In this document: positions 1 through 10,118 of the stretch, in pieces
Position numbering within the stretch: position 1 is the stretch's first letter
Layout: each line of letters begins with the position of its first letter
Assembly (NCBI RefSeq): GCF_000019845.1
Contig: NC_010581.1
Span: 2,857,501 to 2,921,500, forward strand
Length of the DNA stretch: 64,000 nucleotides
Source: Beijerinckia indica subsp. indica ATCC 9039
GTDB taxonomy: Bacteria; Pseudomonadota; Alphaproteobacteria; Rhizobiales; Beijerinckiaceae
Direction of reading: 5' to 3'
Program-made: the position numbers and the translations under genes
The notes under the pieces: generated by a model
Seen by the model: the letters and a program-made list of their open reading frames with translations, nothing else
The model's database searches: none
Told to the model about the DNA's origin: nothing

Positions 1-673
1 GTCGAAGAAGTGCCTCCTCCCGCGCCCCCTGCGGGGCACCCGATGCCGGGCGCCCCTTCGGATAGCGCGTGGCGAGGGTCTTGCGCGCCCGCTGGAGGGC
101 GCTGTTGATGGAGACAACAGATCCGCCCAGCAGGTTGGCCGTCTCGATGGCGGACCAACCCAGCACATCGCGCAAAAGAAGCACGGCACGCTGGCTGGGC
201 GGCAGGTCCTGGATCGCGGCCACGAAAGCGAGCCGCACCGCTTCGCTGGAGGCATAGGCCGCCTCCGGTGTCGGCGCCTCATCGGCGATCTCATCGAGAT
301 AGGAGTCCGGAAAAGGTTCCACATACAGAATATCAGGCGTGGCCTTTCCGTCCGGCATATCGGTCGTCGCAGGGCCCAATGCCTCCGGCAGATAGCGTCG
401 GGCATTTCTGCGGATGGCGAGTGCGTTCAAGCAGGCATTGGTCGCGATCTGGTAGAGCCAAGCGCGAAACGAGCCACATTCTTCGTAGCGATCGAATCCT
501 CGCCAAGCATACAGGAAAGTCTGCTGGACGAGATCCTCGGCTTCATGCACGGAGCCTAACATGCGATAACAATGGAGCCGAATTTCCTGGCGGAACGGTT
601 CGGCCAATGCCTCGAACCTTCGGCGAGCAACCGCTGCCGTATCCTGCTCATTGGATCGTTCGAATTTCGTCAT
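1..673 (-). CDS. ECF RNA polymerase sigma factor, C-terminus beyond window
   Basis: The minus-strand frame starting at 673 stays open to the window edge (about 224 residues seen). Near residues 45-65 it shows the region-2 pattern EAEDLVQQTFLYAW, followed by FRAWLYQIATNACLN. Region 4 appears at about residues 155-205 (QDLPPSQRAVLLLRDVLGWS, then a helix-turn-helix ending in NSALQRARKTL). This is a sigma-70 family ECF factor. The layout fits the longer group (TIGR02960-like) that carries a C-terminal SnoaL-like domain, but that part would lie outside the window. The start lies 12 bases after the SDR stop, so the two are probably cotranscribed, SDR first. No anti-sigma gene is visible, which also fits the long self-contained ECF types. 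Confidence 0.88.
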   Translation of the reverse strand, partial: MTKFERSNEQDTAAVARRRFEALAEPFRQEIRLHCYRMLGSVHEAEDLVQQTFLYAWRGFDRYEECGSFRAWLYQIATNACLNALAIRRNARRYLPEALGPATTDMPDGKATPDILYVEPFPDSYLDEIADEAPTPEAAYASSEAVRLAFVAAIQDLPPSQRAVLLLRDVLGWSAIETANLLGGSVVSINSALQRARKTLATRYPKGRPASGAPQGAREEALLR

Positions 674-685
674 CTGGATCAGCCC

Positions 686-1435
686 CTACCCGGCCACGGC
701 CTCAAGCCCTTTCCCTGAAACGATGAATGCGTGCTCTTTGTGCCGGTCCGGCTGCGTTAGAAGGGAGACGACGCTCGCTGCCACGTCGGCCGCTGTGGGC
801 GGAGGCTCCATGCTACGAATAAAATCGGCCTCGGTAATGCCGAGATAGCGCGCATAGCCTGCAACGGCATGGCGCCCGAGGTTGGTCTCAGGCATCATCC
901 GGGGCGCAAGTGCCTTGAAGGTCAGGCCGCGCCCTAAGCGGGCCGATTCCTTTTGGCTGTAGTTGGCAATGAACATCTGTGTTCGCTTTGCACCGGCATA
1001 TCCCCCTGTGTTGGGGGAGCCAGCGAGCGCGGCGCCACTAGCGATGACGATGATCATGGAGCCCGGATCGAGTGGCGCCGAAAGCGCCGCCTTGCAGAAC
1101 TGGAACGTCATCTTGGTATCCTGTTCCCAGTTGGCGGCAAACTCTCCCCAACTCTGCTCATGCAGCGGCGCGGCGGGCGGAAGAGCGCCGCCGGACAGGA
1201 CCAGAATGTCCGGGCGCGCCACGGCGAAGACTCGCGCCGGCGCGTCATCAGCCGTCGCATCGAGTGAAAGTGTGGAGATGCCCGGAACGTCGCGCGCGAC
1301 CTCCTCCAATGGCCCGCTTCGGCGCGCGACCGCCAAAACCTGTGCCCCCAACCGGGCACCGGCCTCGACAATCTTGCGTCCGACATCGCCACTGCCGCCA
1401 ATCACGACCATCTTCTTATCTGCCAACGCGCTCAT
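686..1435 (-). CDS. SDR family NAD(P)-dependent oxidoreductase
   Basis: 249 residues, the usual length of a classical short-chain dehydrogenase. An N-terminal Rossmann motif VIGGSGDVGR (residues 11-20) binds the nucleotide. The catalytic set is visible as Ser133 (IASGAA) and Tyr146/Lys150 (GGYAGAK). The ATG is preceded by an AGGAG ribosome site. The substrate cannot be read from the sequence. It is the first gene of a two-gene minus-strand unit with the ECF sigma factor. Such oxidoreductase/long-ECF pairs occur in many proteobacteria, so the oxidoreductase could be a target or companion of the sigma factor (inference). Confidence 0.85.
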   Translation of the reverse strand: MSALADKKMVVIGGSGDVGRKIVEAGARLGAQVLAVARRSGPLEEVARDVPGISTLSLDATADDAPARVFAVARPDILVLSGGALPPAAPLHEQSWGEFAANWEQDTKMTFQFCKAALSAPLDPGSMIIVIASGAALAGSPNTGGYAGAKRTQMFIANYSQKESARLGRGLTFKALAPRMMPETNLGRHAVAGYARYLGITEADFIRSMEPPPTAADVAASVVSLLTQPDRHKEHAFIVSGKGLEAVAG

Positions 1436-1926
1436 CGGGTGCTCCTGTCATTGTGTGACGTTCTGAAGCCTATAACCGGCGTGGGCGAGCAAACTCATCG
1501 GTCCGTTTTCATACTTCAAAGAGAATGTTTCAAATTATGGCCGTTTCCTCATTAATGCATGAGATAAGTATTTGAATAAATAGGCAATTATGTCCACGGA
1601 TTATCGGTTCTGTTCCACTTGGCGTGCTGGCAGACATTAATTATGTAGCCGATATCAATAAGCTGCTTTCTGATTCTTGATGCGTGAAAATGTAAGCATA
1701 AGTTCAGGCTTCATGTGCGCTGCAGCATAAGCGGTCAAGATCCCTGTCCAATCAAGGATAGGTCGTTTAACATTTTGTTTCAAAGCAGCCTGCATCAAGC
1801 ATCAGAGGTATGCCGGTTGCGTTCCGCGAGATCGTCGCGGGAGGTTGAGGGAAATCCCTCATTGTTGCTGCGGTTCGATCTTCATAATTTGAGATGGAAA
1901 CAGCCTTCTAAAGCACGGAGGAATCC
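1436..1926. promoter_or_regulatory. Divergent intergenic region between SDR and hchA
   Basis: About 490 bases that should hold the promoters of the leftward SDR-sigma unit and of the rightward hchA-luxR unit. It is clearly more AT-rich than its flanks between about 1500 and 1690. A short perfect inverted repeat, CCGCGA-5 nt-TCGCGG, sits at 1824-1840, about 90 bases upstream of the hchA start, and could be a regulator site. A 71-codon open frame here has no recognisable features and is not called as a gene. Confidence 0.4.
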
Positions 1927-2802
1927 ATGACCGAAGCAAAAAACGAAGATCGCAAGCCAACCCCCGACACGGCCGAAGAGAACGCCTTTTTCCCGTCGCC
2001 CTATTCGCTCACCAAATACACGTCATCGAAGACGGACTTCGACGGCACGACCTATCCTAATCCCTATAAGGGCGGAAAGTGGAAGGTTCTGATGGTCGCG
2101 TCACAGGAACGCTACCTGATGATGCAGAACGGCAAATTCTTCTCCACGGGCAACCATCCCGTCGAGATGCTGCTGCCGATGTACCATATGGATCTTGCCG
2201 GGTTTGAGATCGATATCGCCACGCCGTCCGGCGATCCGGTGAAGCTTGAGATGTGGGCTTTTCCGCGCGAAGACGAATTGGTCAAAAGCACCTACGAAAA
2301 GTATCGCGACCAGCTCAAGAAGCCGAAGAAGCTGTCGGACGTCGTGAGAAACCTGGATTCGGGCAATTATATCGGCATCTTCATCCCCGGAGGCCATGGC
2401 GTTCTAAACGATGTTCCCTTTAGCGAGGACGTGAAGAAGGCGCTGTTCTGGGCGCAGAACAACGATCGCTACGTCATCTCGCTATGCCATGGACCGGCCG
2501 GACTGCTTGCTGCGGGCATCGGCGAGAACAAGGAAGCCTTCCTGTTCCGCGGCTATGAGATGTGCGTCTTTCCCGATAGCCTCGATACCGGGGCCAATGT
2601 CGAGATCGGCTATATCCCTGGTCCGATGCCTTGGCTCGTCGGCGAGCGTCTGCGTGAACTGGGCGTGAAAATCCTCAACTCTGATATAACCGGGAAGGTT
2701 CACAGGGACCGTCGCCTGCTGACCGGCGACAGTCCGCTGGCGTCGAACAATCTTGGCAAGCTGGCCGCAGAGACCTTGCTTGCTGACGTCGCGACGCGAT
2801 GA
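1927..2802 (+). CDS. hchA: Hsp31-type protein deglycase / glyoxalase III
   Basis: 291 residues, matching the DJ-1/PfpI superfamily member Hsp31 (HchA, about 283 residues in E. coli). The nucleophile elbow ISLCHGPAG puts the reactive cysteine at residue 187 and the adjacent histidine at 188, almost the same numbering as E. coli (Cys185/His186). The Hsp31-specific N-terminal extension (residues 1-50) and the segment [14 protein letters not shown] are present. Family members detoxify methylglyoxal without glutathione, repair glycated proteins and act as holding chaperones in the cytoplasm. The start is fixed by a GGAGG site seven bases upstream. The stop overlaps the luxR start (ATGA), so the two are translationally coupled. 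Confidence 0.93.
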   Translation: MTEAKNEDRKPTPDTAEENAFFPSPYSLTKYTSSKTDFDGTTYPNPYKGGKWKVLMVASQERYLMMQNGKFFSTGNHPVEMLLPMYHMDLAGFEIDIATPSGDPVKLEMWAFPREDELVKSTYEKYRDQLKKPKKLSDVVRNLDSGNYIGIFIPGGHGVLNDVPFSEDVKKALFWAQNNDRYVISLCHGPAGLLAAGIGENKEAFLFRGYEMCVFPDSLDTGANVEIGYIPGPMPWLVGERLRELGVKILNSDITGKVHRDRRLLTGDSPLASNNLGKLAAETLLADVATR

Positions 2803-3518
2803 GCTCCGCACCGGTCGAGGCTGCCTTTAATACCGCCCTCGCTATCGAGGGCGGTGATAGCCTGTCCGTGATTCAAGACAGGATTCGCGCCTTTGCCGGA
2901 CCGCTCGGTTATGACCGCTTCGTTCTGTTCACCGCTTCGGCGGCGCGGGAGGACGTGGTCGAGCGGATTTACTGGGTCGAGGGTGACTGGTTTGGCACAG
3001 GCGAGGCCGTAGACGCCCTCACCTATATCCGGCGCTGCCCGGTCAACCGTCATATTCTCGAAGTGAGCGAGCCGTTCTTCTGGACCAAAACCAGGAGTGA
3101 GAGTGGGGAATTGTATCAGGTGGTCCGCACGCCGCGGGGTCGCGGTGTTCATGGCCTGCAGATACCGATCTTCGGCCCGTCTGGATTGGAAGGCGCGATG
3201 AGCCTTGGCGGAGAGCGCATCGACGCTTCTCCGCAAGCGCGGCTGGCCCTGTCGCTGGTGGGAACCGCGGCATTTCTCTCGGCACGCCGGCTGCTGGAGG
3301 CGCCTAACAGCAGTGCGACCGCAAAGCTGTCACATCGTGAACGCGAGATTCTGGCGTGGACGGCTGCGGGACGGCGGCAGGCGGATATCGCCGCAACACT
3401 CGGACTTTCGGAACGCACGGTCGAGAATCACCTGCGCCGGATCCGCAGACGCCTGGCCGTCATGACAACGGCTCAGGCAATACGGGTCGCGATCCGAAAC
3501 GGCGACATTGAAAGCTGA
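2799..3518 (+). CDS. LuxR-family transcriptional regulator with autoinducer-binding-like domain
   Basis: 239 residues. Residues about 20-165 look like the autoinducer-binding fold ([13 protein letters not shown], then a core ending at [11 protein letters not shown]). Residues about 173-235 are a LuxR/FixJ helix-turn-helix ([20 protein letters not shown], then [19 protein letters not shown]). The gene overlaps hchA by four bases, so it most likely regulates or is co-made with the deglycase. No luxI-type synthase is visible in the window, so it would be a LuxR solo that senses a self-made, foreign or metabolic signal (inference). Confidence 0.87.
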   Translation: MSSAPVEAAFNTALAIEGGDSLSVIQDRIRAFAGPLGYDRFVLFTASAAREDVVERIYWVEGDWFGTGEAVDALTYIRRCPVNRHILEVSEPFFWTKTRSESGELYQVVRTPRGRGVHGLQIPIFGPSGLEGAMSLGGERIDASPQARLALSLVGTAAFLSARRLLEAPNSSATAKLSHREREILAWTAAGRRQADIAATLGLSERTVENHLRRIRRRLAVMTTAQAIRVAIRNGDIES

Positions 3519-3532
3519 GACGGAGGATCAGA

Positions 3533-3888
3533 ATGAGCAGGACGATTCTTGTGACAGGCGCAGCCTCCGGCTTCGGCAGAGGTGTGGCTTGTGGACTTGC
3601 CCAGGTGGACACAAGGTGATCGCAGGATGCCAGATCTGGCCGCAGGTATGGGAACTGCGCAAAGCGGCGAAAAATGAAGGCATCGAAATTCAGGTCATCA
3701 AGCTCGACGTGCTGAACGAGATCGACCGCACCAATGCACTCGGCTTGGAGATTGATGTCCTGTTCAACAATGCGGGCATCATGGAATCGGGGCCGATAGC
3801 GGAGATCCCGATGTCAGTGTTCCGCTCTGTCTTCGAGACCAATGTCTTCGCGGCGCTGGAACTCGCACAAGGCTTGTCCGGACCGTGA
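3533..3888 (+). pseudogene. SDR oxidoreductase, frameshifted and truncated
   Basis: The first frame gives MSRTILVTGAASGFGRGV, a perfect SDR start with its nucleotide-binding motif. It then runs into a stop at about 3617. From about 3600 the homologous sequence continues in another frame (GHKVIAGCQIWPQVWELRK, later LFNNAGIMESGP with the NNAG motif) to a stop at 3888. The Tyr-x-x-x-Lys catalytic region and the C-terminal half are missing. After 3888 the sequence no longer resembles an SDR. It sits 15 bases behind luxR and was probably the third gene of the hchA unit. Confidence 0.85.
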
Positions 3889-4069
3889 AGATACAGTTGC
3901 AGGATAGTGCAACAGAACAAGGGGCCTCTGGATCATTGAAGGTGATTTGGCAAACTCCTTTGGCACATTTCACCACCTCCATCTTCAGGATCTTCCTCTC
4001 CTCTCGTTGACACTGGTTGCGAATGCGCGTCTCCTTCCCGTGTGGCGATCGTTTGGAAGGAAGGCGCTG

Positions 4070-4971
4070 ATGCCTCGCAAAGAAATAATAGACGCCATGG
4101 GGAAGTATACAGACCCATTCCGCGTCACCAAGGGCAAGGATTTCCAACTTAAGGACTTCGATCCCGGCGACACGCTCGGGCTCAAAATGGACAAGGAAGA
4201 AGCGGCGCAGCTCCTCCAGCACGGCTCGGAATGGCTCGCCATGGAGCAGGACAAGCTCTATGCGCAGGATTCCTGGTCCTTGCTACTGGTGTTCCAGGCG
4301 ATGGATGCCGCGGGCAAGGACGGAACGATCAAGCACGTCATGTCACGCGTCAATCCTCAAGGATGCGACGTCTTCTCGTTCAAGCAGCCTTCGGACGAGG
4401 AGCTCTCTCATGACTTCCTCTGGCGCTATGCCACAAAGGTGCCTCAGCGCGGGCGCATCGGCATCTTCAATCGCTCCTATTATGAGGAGACGCTGGTCGT
4501 ACGCGTGCATCAGCAGTTGCTCGACGCCCAGAAAATCCCGCCGGGTCTTGTCGGCAAGAACATTTGGGACGAGCGCTCGCCGACATCGCCCGCTTCGAGG
4601 ACTATCTCACGCGCCAGGGCGTCGTCGTCCTCAAATTCTACCTCAACCTGTCCTACCAGGAGCAGAAGAAACGCTTCATGGAGCGTCTCGACAAGCCTGA
4701 CAAGAACTGGAAATTCTCCGCATCCGACATTCGCGAGCGCCAATACTGGGGCGATTACATGCACGCCTATGAGGAAGCAATTCGCGCCACGGCCTCAAAG
4801 GCCGCGCCCTGGTTCGTCGTGCCCGCCGACAACAAATGGTTTACCCGGCTCGTGGTCGCGGCGGCTATCGTCGAGGCCGTGGAGAGGCTCGACCTCGCCT
4901 ATCCCAAGATGACGCCAGAACAGATGAAGGACCTCGCCGTGGCCCGCGAGGAGCTCAAGGCGGAAGGATAA
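4070..4971 (+). pseudogene. ppk2: Polyphosphate kinase 2 family protein, interrupted by a one-base deletion
   Basis: Translation from the ATG at 4070 (GGAAGGAAGG ribosome site just upstream) gives a PPK2 protein. The Walker A segment is QAMDAAGKDGT, followed by SRVNPQGCDVFSF and the lid-type segment FNRSYYEETLVVRVH. At about 4578 the reading changes frame: the first frame ends IWDERS, and the family sequence resumes as LADIARFEDYLTRQGVVVLK in the -1 frame through to 4971. Restoring one base in GAGCGCTCGCC gives a normal protein of about 300 residues. PPK2 enzymes transfer phosphate between polyphosphate and nucleotides. It stands 15 bases before the phosphate cotransporter gene. Either the gene is dead or this is a sequencing error. 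Confidence 0.88.
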
Positions 4972-4986
4972 TGGGACGAGGCGCGC

Positions 4987-6705
4987 ATGACGACCGCGAT
5001 TTCGATTCTCGGCGGCGTCGGGCTGTTCCTGCTCGGCATGACCGTTATGACCGATGGGTTGAAGGCGCTGGCCGGATCGGCTCTGCGCACCGTGCTCGGT
5101 AAAGTGGCGGCGACGCCAGTGTCGGGCGCCTTCTGGGGCGCCGTCGTCACGCTGCTCGTGCAGTCGTCGAGCGCAGTGACAATGACCACCATCGGCCTCG
5201 TCAGCGCCGGGCTTCTGACCTTCCCGCAGGGGCTCGGCCTCGTGTTCGGCGCCAATGTGGGCACCACAGGCACGGGCTGGCTCGTCGCGCTCATCGGTGT
5301 GCGCGTCTCCCTGTCCACTTACGCGCTGCCCATGATCTTTATCGGCGCGCTGGCGAAACTGCTGACGGGAGGACGGATCGCTGCGGCGGGCGGCGCGCTC
5401 GCGGGCTTCGCGCTGGTGCTCTACGGGCTCGCAACGCTCCAGCAGGGCATGGGGGGCCTTGCGGAGAGCCTGCATCCGTCGGATTTGCCCGCGGTGCTTG
5501 GCGCGCCGGGGGTGAGTTGGGCAGCGGGAATGGTCGGCCTCCTCACGCTGATCGTCATTGGTCTTGCCATGACAGCGGTCATGCAGTCCTCGACTGCCGC
5601 CATCGCCATCACCCTCTCGGCCTTCGCCGCCGGGGCGGTGGGCCTGGAACAAGGCGCAGCCCTCATCATCGGTCAGAACATCGGGACGGCGACGAGCTCG
5701 GCGCTGGCAGCCATCGGCGCCAGCACGACGGCCAAGCGCCTCGCCCTCGCCTATGTTCTGTTCAAGCTCATCGCAGCGCTCATCGCGGTCGTCGCCTTTC
5801 CCTTCACGGCGGTATTCATGAGAGGCTTCGCCGCATCGATTGACGGCACCACGCTGCTCGCTGCCTACCACACGGCCTATAATGTCATCGGGGTGGCGGT
5901 GCTCCTGCCAGCGACGCAATGGTTCACCCGCGTCGTGGAGCGGCTCCTGCCCTCAAGGGAGACGGCGCTCGAACGCGCGCTGGATCCAAGCGCCCTCGTC
6001 AATCCTGTGATCGCGGTCGAGACCGCTCGGCGCGTCGTGGCGGAGGTGCTCAAGACAGTCACCACCTCGGTTTCCGCCGCCCTTTCCGGCACGGGCGGCG
6101 ACACGGCGCGTAACGCAGTGGCAGCCGCCACCACGCTTGGCGAGGTGCGGGACTTCCTGTCCGAGTTGAAGGAGCCACCGGAGACGGAGGCGGAACGGCT
6201 GCGCATGACGAGCACGCTACACGCCCTCGATCACACCTCTCGCATGGTGGAGCTTCTCGCCGGCGATGGACCGCTCGCGCAGCCGATCAAAGCCCCTCAC
6301 GACTCTCACGTGGCCGCGCTTTGCGACAAAGCCATGCGCGCAGCACAGACGGTCAGTGGAGCGATCACCTCGGAATCCGCTTTCAGCACGAAGGCCCCGC
6401 CCATCGGCTGGACCGTCTCTCCAGAGGTCGCCGCGGCACTCGCCGACGCGGAATGCGCGGCGCAGGACCTGGACATCGTGCAACGTGATCATCGCGCCGC
6501 GACCCTCGCCGCCGTCGCCCCCGGACAATTGACTGCCGCCGACGCCCTGGCGCGGATCGATGGTGCACGCAAGCTGAATCGCATCGCGCATCATGCCTGG
6601 CGCTCGGCAACACATCTATCCGTCAGCACCGAGCGCGACGATTTAGTCGACAGATCCCAACCTGATGCTTCTGAGGTCAGGAGAAGCGAACATGAGCTCA
6701 ACTGA
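4987..6705 (+). CDS. Na+/phosphate cotransporter with PhoU-like C-terminal domain
   Basis: 572 residues. The N-terminal half (about 1-320) has many hydrophobic segments and the two inverted NaPi repeats with their QSSSA signatures (LLVQSSSAVTMTTIGL near residue 60, AVMQSSTAAIAI near 200). Residues about 340-550 are helical and hydrophilic, as in the PhoU-like regulatory tail of the NptA/YjbB type. It sits in the inner membrane and moves phosphate; bacterial YjbB-type proteins are linked to phosphate export. Its neighbours are PPK2 upstream and a P-type ATPase that overlaps its 3' end by 14 bases, so this is one transcription unit. It is the only one of these first three genes that is intact. 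Confidence 0.9.
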   Translation: MTTAISILGGVGLFLLGMTVMTDGLKALAGSALRTVLGKVAATPVSGAFWGAVVTLLVQSSSAVTMTTIGLVSAGLLTFPQGLGLVFGANVGTTGTGWLVALIGVRVSLSTYALPMIFIGALAKLLTGGRIAAAGGALAGFALVLYGLATLQQGMGGLAESLHPSDLPAVLGAPGVSWAAGMVGLLTLIVIGLAMTAVMQSSTAAIAITLSAFAAGAVGLEQGAALIIGQNIGTATSSALAAIGASTTAKRLALAYVLFKLIAALIAVVAFPFTAVFMRGFAASIDGTTLLAAYHTAYNVIGVAVLLPATQWFTRVVERLLPSRETALERALDPSALVNPVIAVETARRVVAEVLKTVTTSVSAALSGTGGDTARNAVAAATTLGEVRDFLSELKEPPETEAERLRMTSTLHALDHTSRMVELLAGDGPLAQPIKAPHDSHVAALCDKAMRAAQTVSGAITSESAFSTKAPPIGWTVSPEVAAALADAECAAQDLDIVQRDHRAATLAAVAPGQLTAADALARIDGARKLNRIAHHAWRSATHLSVSTERDDLVDRSQPDASEVRRSEHELN

Positions 6706-9453
6706 GAGCGCGGTTGCGGCGAAGGACGCAGTCCCATGGCACGCCATGCTCGCCGCAGAGGTCGAACAGCAGCTTCACGTCGATCCCACGCGGGGCCTCG
6801 ATGTCACGGAGGCCGCCGAGCGGTTGAAGACCTATGGGCCGAACCGCCTGCCGCAGGGCAAGAAGAAGGGGCCGCTCATGCGGTTCCTCGCCCAGTTCAA
6901 CAATATCCTCATCTATGTCCTGCTCGCCGCCGGCTTCATCAAGCTGATGCTGAGCCTGTGGCTCGATGCCTCGATCATCTTCGCCGTCGTGGTCCTCAAC
7001 TCGCTCCTGGGCTTTCTGCAGGAGGGACGGGCCGAGAAAGCGCTCGACTCGATCCGCAACATGCTGTCCGCGGAAGCGCGCGTGCTAAGGGCCGGAGAGA
7101 CACGTCTCATCCCCGCCGAGACCCTGGTGCCGGGAGACATCGCGCTTCTGGAATCGGGCGACAAGATCCCGGCGGACCTGCGCCTTATCGACGCCAAGAA
7201 CCTGCGCACGGAAGAGGCGCGCTGACCGGCGAATCCATCCCCGCTGAGAAGACCACCGGCGCGGTCTCAGCCAAGGCCACTGTGGGAGATCTGGAGAATA
7301 TGGCCTTCTCCGGCACCATGGTGGTCTCGGGCCGGGCGACCGGCGTCGTTGTGGCGACCGGGAACAGGACGGAGCTCGGCCGCATCAACCAGATGCTCGC
7401 CGAGGTGAATGCGCTCGAGACGCCGCTCCTGCGCCAGATCAAGAAGTTCGGCTACGTCATCACGGCCGCCATCGCCATCATTTCCGTGCTGCTTTTCTCC
7501 TGGGGCCATTGGCTCGGGCACATGAGCTTCGTCGAACTGTTCCAGGCGGTGGTCGGCATTGCTGTGTCGCTGATCCCGGAAGGCCTACCGGCGCTCATCA
7601 CCATCACGCTCGCCATCGGCGTGCAGCGCATGGCGAAGCGCAACGCGATCATCCGCCGCCTGCCGGCGGTGGAGACGCTAGGTTCGGTCTCGCGTATCTG
7701 CTCGGATAAGACCGGCACCTTGACCCTCATGGAAATGATGGTGACCTCCATTGTCACGGCGGATGCGGCCTACGAGGTCACCGGCGATGGCTACGCGCCG
7801 GAAGGTGAGGTCAAGACCAACGGGCAGGCGATTGCCGCCGCGCCCGAGGTGCTGGCGCTGATGGGTTGCGTTTCAGTGCTGTGCAACGACGCCGAATTGT
7901 TCGAGGACGGCGGGAAGTGGAAGGTGGAGGGGGACCCGACCGAGGGCGCGCTCTATCCCCTCGCCTCGAAGCTCGGCGTGGACCGCGCCGCGGAGCAAGC
8001 TGCTACGCCGCGGATCGACGCGATCCCCTTCGAATCCGATCACAAGTTCATGGCGACACTCAACCGCGCGGCGGACTGGGAGATGCTACTGGTCAAGGGC
8101 GCGCCGGAGGTGATCCTCAACCATTGCAACCGGCAGCAGATGGCAGGCGGTTCGGCGCCGCTCGACCATGACCACTTCATGCGCGAGGGCGACCGGCTCG
8201 CCGCGCAGGGCGAGCGCGTGCTGGGGCTCGCCTGGCTGCCGGACCCGGGCCTGAAGGCAGGCAGTCTGAAGCCCGAGGACCTACCGCACAACCTCGTGCT
8301 GCTCGGGCTGGTCGGCCTCATGGATCCGCCGCGCAAGGAGGCGATCGACGCCGTGCGCGAATGCCATGGCGGCGGCATCGGCGTGACCATGATCACCGGC
8401 GACCACAAGATCACGGCGGCGGCCATCGCCAAGATGCTCGGCATCGGCGACGGCAAGACCGCGGTGGCGGGCACCGAGATCGAGGCCATGAACGATGCTG
8501 CGCTTCAGGAATGCGTGCGCGAGGTGGATGTCTTCGCCCGCGCCAGCCCCGAGCACAAGCTGCGGCTCGTGAAGGCGATCCAGGCCAACCGGCAGATCGT
8601 CGCCATGACCGGCGACGGTGTGAACGACGCTCCGGCGCTCAAAAAGGCCGACATCGGCGTCGCCATGGGCATCAAGGGCACCGAGGTGACAAAGGAGGCG
8701 GCGGGGATGGTGCTCGCCGACGACAACTTCGCCTCGATCTCCGCGGCGGTGAAGGAGGGCCGCACAATCTACAACAATATCGAGAAGGCCATGCTCTTCC
8801 TACTGCCGACCAATGTCGCGCAGGGTGCGGTGATCGCGGCCGCAATCCTGTTCGCCTTCACGCTGCCGATCACGGCCCCGCAGGTGCTGTGGGTGAACAT
8901 GGTTACCTCCGTCGCCCTTGGCCTTGCCATCGCGTTCGAGCCCCATGAGGCAGACGTGATGTTCCGCCCGCCGCGCGCCATCGACCGGCCGATTGTCACC
9001 GGCTTCGGGATCTGGCGCATCCTGTTCGTCGGCACCGCGCTCTTGCTCTATACACTCGCGGCCTTCTTCTGGATGAAGGCGCAGGGCGCATCAGACCCGA
9101 TGGCGCGCACGGTCGCCATCAATGCCATCACGCTGGGACAGGTCTTCTATCTTCTCAACAGCCGCTACCTGCTCGATTCGTCGCTTTCCCTGGGGGCCCA
9201 CATGGGCAATCCCTATCTCTGGTACGGAATAGCCGCAGTCATGGTCCTGCAGCTCCTGTTCACCTATGCACCGCCGTTGCAAGCTGTCTTCTCCACCGAG
9301 GCCCTTGCCATATCGGCCTGGTTTGGGCTGATATGCAGCGTGTTCGTCTTTTTTCTCGTGGTGGAGATCGAGAAGTTTGTCATCCGCTCCATTCCGGTGC
9401 TGAGAACTGCGGCGACCTCTCGACGGGAAGGACCACCCATGAATGCCGGTTGA
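6692..9453 (+). pseudogene. P-type cation-transporting ATPase, interrupted by a one-base deletion
   Basis: Start chosen at 6692 because an AGGAGA site precedes it. The first frame carries the cation-ATPase N-terminal domain, M1-M2 and most of the actuator domain to LRTEEAR. The protein then continues in the -1 frame from ALTGESIPAEK (about 7219) with the phosphorylation site CSDKTGTLT, the nucleotide-binding domain, the hinge motif MTGDGVNDAPALKKADIGVA and the C-terminal membrane helices to 9453. Adding one base in GAGGCGCGCTGACC restores a protein of about 920 residues of the Ca2+/Na+ (P2) type. The TGES dephosphorylation motif lies right at the break. Ion specificity cannot be assigned. Confidence 0.88.
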
Positions 9454-9485
9454 GACGATCATCTATCCCCCTGAAAGGCCAGGAC

Positions 9486-10016
9486 ATGATATTGGATGCA
9501 ACCATCCTCAAATTGCGAGAGAATATGGGCCAGGTGATGTTCGCAACCCGCTGGATCGTAGCGCCGATCTATATCGGATTAATTGGGGCGCTCTGCCTGA
9601 TCGCCATCAAATTCGCGCAGGCATTGTTTTCTTCGATTCCCATCATCTTCTCGATGAGCTCCAATCAGGCCATTCTTATCGTCCTGACGCTGGTCGATCT
9701 GTCCCTGGTTGCCAATCTGGTGGTCATCGTCATGGTCGCCGGCTGGCAGAATTTCGTCGGCCCCCTGCCTTTGCTTCATCTCGATAAGGGGGAGCGCCCG
9801 CATGGCCTGCAAGCTGTCGGCTTTAATAATGTAAAGCTAAAGCTCATCTCTTCGACATCGGCCATTGCAGTGATCCATCTGCTCGAGACCTACTCACACA
9901 TCGAAGATATTCCCAGAGCTGACGCCTTCCTCCAGCTCGCCATACTCATCAGTATCCCCTCAGTCGGCGTGCTCCTGGCCTGGATGGACAGGATCTCCGG
10001 GTCGGAAAGTGCCTGA
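9486..10016 (+). CDS. YqhA family (UPF0114) membrane protein
   Basis: 176 residues from the ATG at 9486. There are three or four hydrophobic segments (about 18-45, 55-85, 110-130, 145-165) and the family signatures RWIVAPIYIGLI, LTLVDLSLVANLVVIVMVAG and SGSESA-like C-terminus. The function of UPF0114 is not known. It follows the P-type ATPase by 32 bases and is the last gene of the PPK2-NaPi-ATPase unit. That placement suggests a role in phosphate or ion homeostasis (inference). Confidence 0.85.
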   Translation: MILDATILKLRENMGQVMFATRWIVAPIYIGLIGALCLIAIKFAQALFSSIPIIFSMSSNQAILIVLTLVDLSLVANLVVIVMVAGWQNFVGPLPLLHLDKGERPHGLQAVGFNNVKLKLISSTSAIAVIHLLETYSHIEDIPRADAFLQLAILISIPSVGVLLAWMDRISGSESA

Positions 10017-10118
10017 GCCTCTCATCATCGCCTATGCGGCACATTCTTGCACCGATCATCATCGACAGGCGACCGAGCACCTTCGGCCGCCCCTTGCGAG
10101 AATCTTATAAACTTCAGC

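Noticed and set aside
1715..1930. 71-codon frame before hchA
   Set aside because: No ribosome site, no domain, composition unlike coding DNA of the neighbours; the region is better seen as promoter.
2799..3518. Quorum-sensing circuit with a luxI partner
   Set aside because: The regulator has an autoinducer-type domain, but no acyl-homoserine lactone synthase reading frame is found in the window.
4570..4580. Programmed ribosomal frameshift in ppk2
   Set aside because: No slippery heptamer or downstream pseudoknot is apparent, and PPK2 genes are not known to use frameshifting; a mutation or sequence error is simpler.
4795..5919. 374-codon minus-strand frame opposite ppk2 and the Na/Pi gene
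   Set aside because: Arg/His/Glu-rich shadow translation; the plus-strand genes explain the sequence.
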